A DNA stretch of 64,000 nucleotides from JAKZRT01 sp047518005. GTDB lineage: Bacteria; Pseudomonadota; Alphaproteobacteria; Rhodobacterales; Rhodobacteraceae. Where the stretch lies: contig JAKZRT010000010.1 of assembly GCA_047518005.1 (NCBI GenBank), positions 29,547-93,546 of the forward strand, read 5' to 3'. This document shows, piece by piece, positions 63,598 through 64,000 of the stretch. A model generated the notes under the pieces. It saw only the letters and a list, made by a program, of their open reading frames with translations, was not told the origin of the DNA and did no database searches. Made by a program: the position numbers and the translations under genes. Position 1 is the stretch's first letter. Every line of letters begins with the position of its first letter.

Positions 63598-64000
63598 TTG
63601 CCCCTTCGTTCCCGGGTCATACTGGGGGCGGTCCGGCGGCTGTTCAAGTCCAAAAAGCCGCTCCGGCGCGCACACATCGGGCAAAGATTTAGAATCATTT
63701 TTCCGGCCACTCCGCTTGGGATCACGCCTCAGCGCCTGGGGATTATCGCCATTTTGTGAACAATCCCTGGGATTTGGTGGGGTATTGTTGATTTATTCGC
63801 CCATAAGTTGCGCCAAAAGCCGGGGAATTTGCAACCGACGGTGGCAGACACCCGATTTCAATGTCGAGAACATTCTGAGTTGACCGGTTTATGTACCATA
63901 TGAGTTGACCGCTTCTGTTGCGGTTTCTGGCCCTGTGGGGAAGTGGTCGGTCGCGGAGCGGCTGTCCACTTGTCCACAGGGCGCCGGTCGGTCGCGTCGA
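63598..64000. other. Gene-free, repeat-rich tail of the window
   Basis: 403 bases in which I see no credible gene. Contains direct repeats TGAGTTGACCG (63876-63886 and 63901-63911, period 25) and GGTCGGTCGCG (63945-63955 and 63986-63996), a 16-bp inverted repeat (next entry) and a near-DnaA-box TTGTCCACA at 63970-63978. It may be an upstream control region or the edge of a mobile element beyond the window. Confidence 0.5.
63931..63981. repeat. 16-bp inverted repeat with 19-nt loop
   Basis: CCCTGTGGGGAAGTGG (63931-63946) against CCACTTGTCCACAGGG (63966-63981): 14 of 16 positions pair, the two central ones differ. It overlaps one GGTCGGTCGCG copy. Stable as RNA. Confidence 0.6.

Overview
The window reads as a chromosomal segment of an alphaproteobacterium, most likely a Rhodobacteraceae (Roseobacter-group) member. 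The evidence is high-GC coding on both strands with long antisense shadow frames, a C4-pathway 5-aminolevulinate synthase (hemA) close to the Rhodobacter enzyme, a GTTC-N7-GTTC LexA box before uvrA, a Usg protein, a Hint-domain secreted-type protein, a DUF882 Tat substrate and a stand-alone ACP/KAS pair behind lpxD. I see no prophage, CRISPR array, rRNA operon or complete insertion sequence. Most of the window is housekeeping core genome with small accessory patches.

Layout. 1-6.9 kb: usg, a dsbB/YqaA pair, tRNA-Leu(CAA), a DUF882 Tat protein, an L,D-transpeptidase, then lpxD-acp-fabF (envelope and lipid A). 7-12.6 kb, minus strand: cytochrome P450, tpiA, a TfoX-domain protein, a HesB/IscA protein, a core-MetE-like protein, a MIP18/SufT-like protein, and a protease-RimK fusion split by an in-frame TAG. 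12.7-19.2 kb: tgt, an orphan signal-peptide stub, a Hint protein, lon and an M29 aminopeptidase. 19.3-24 kb: two similar tRNA-Val genes bracketing a lipoprotein and a histidine phosphatase, then a membrane/spermidine-synthase-like fusion and tRNA-Asp. 24.2-32.3 kb: a NIT-domain chemoreceptor, an M20 peptidase, hemA, a RodZ-like HTH protein and ispG. 32.5-34.6 kb: a TetR / metallo-beta-lactamase-fold / membrane-protein module with a shared palindromic operator. 34.6-41.5 kb: a DsbA-like and M48 pair, an aminotransferase, a cell-wall amidase and PBP1A. 41.6-47.5 kb: a small hypothetical, prfB, an MFS transporter, bactofilin, an M23 peptidase and a DUF455 protein. 47.6-55.3 kb: a YhdP/AsmA-like giant, queA, a YcaD-like MFS protein, a DUF924 protein, a LysR regulator and a divergent DUF4242 gene. 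55.4-63.6 kb: lpd, SOS-controlled uvrA, a PPGLAKK-repeat secreted mini-protein, mmsB with 3-hydroxyisobutyryl-CoA hydrolase (valine catabolism), and a carboxylate-amine ligase. The last 400 bases are non-coding and rich in repeats.

Functional themes. Envelope building is well represented (L,D-transpeptidase, amidase, PBP1A, bactofilin/M23, lpxD, YhdP-like, RodZ-like). Other themes are translation and tRNA modification (tgt, queA, prfB, four tRNAs, RimK), tetrapyrrole and isoprenoid precursors (hemA, ispG) and Fe-S maturation. The observations most worth a second look are the amber codon at a conserved Tyr of the RimK fusion, the TetR/MBL/membrane module with matching operators, the FNR-type box at hemA that together with residue numbering points to a TTG start, the palindrome touching the LysR start codon, and the structured non-coding tail.
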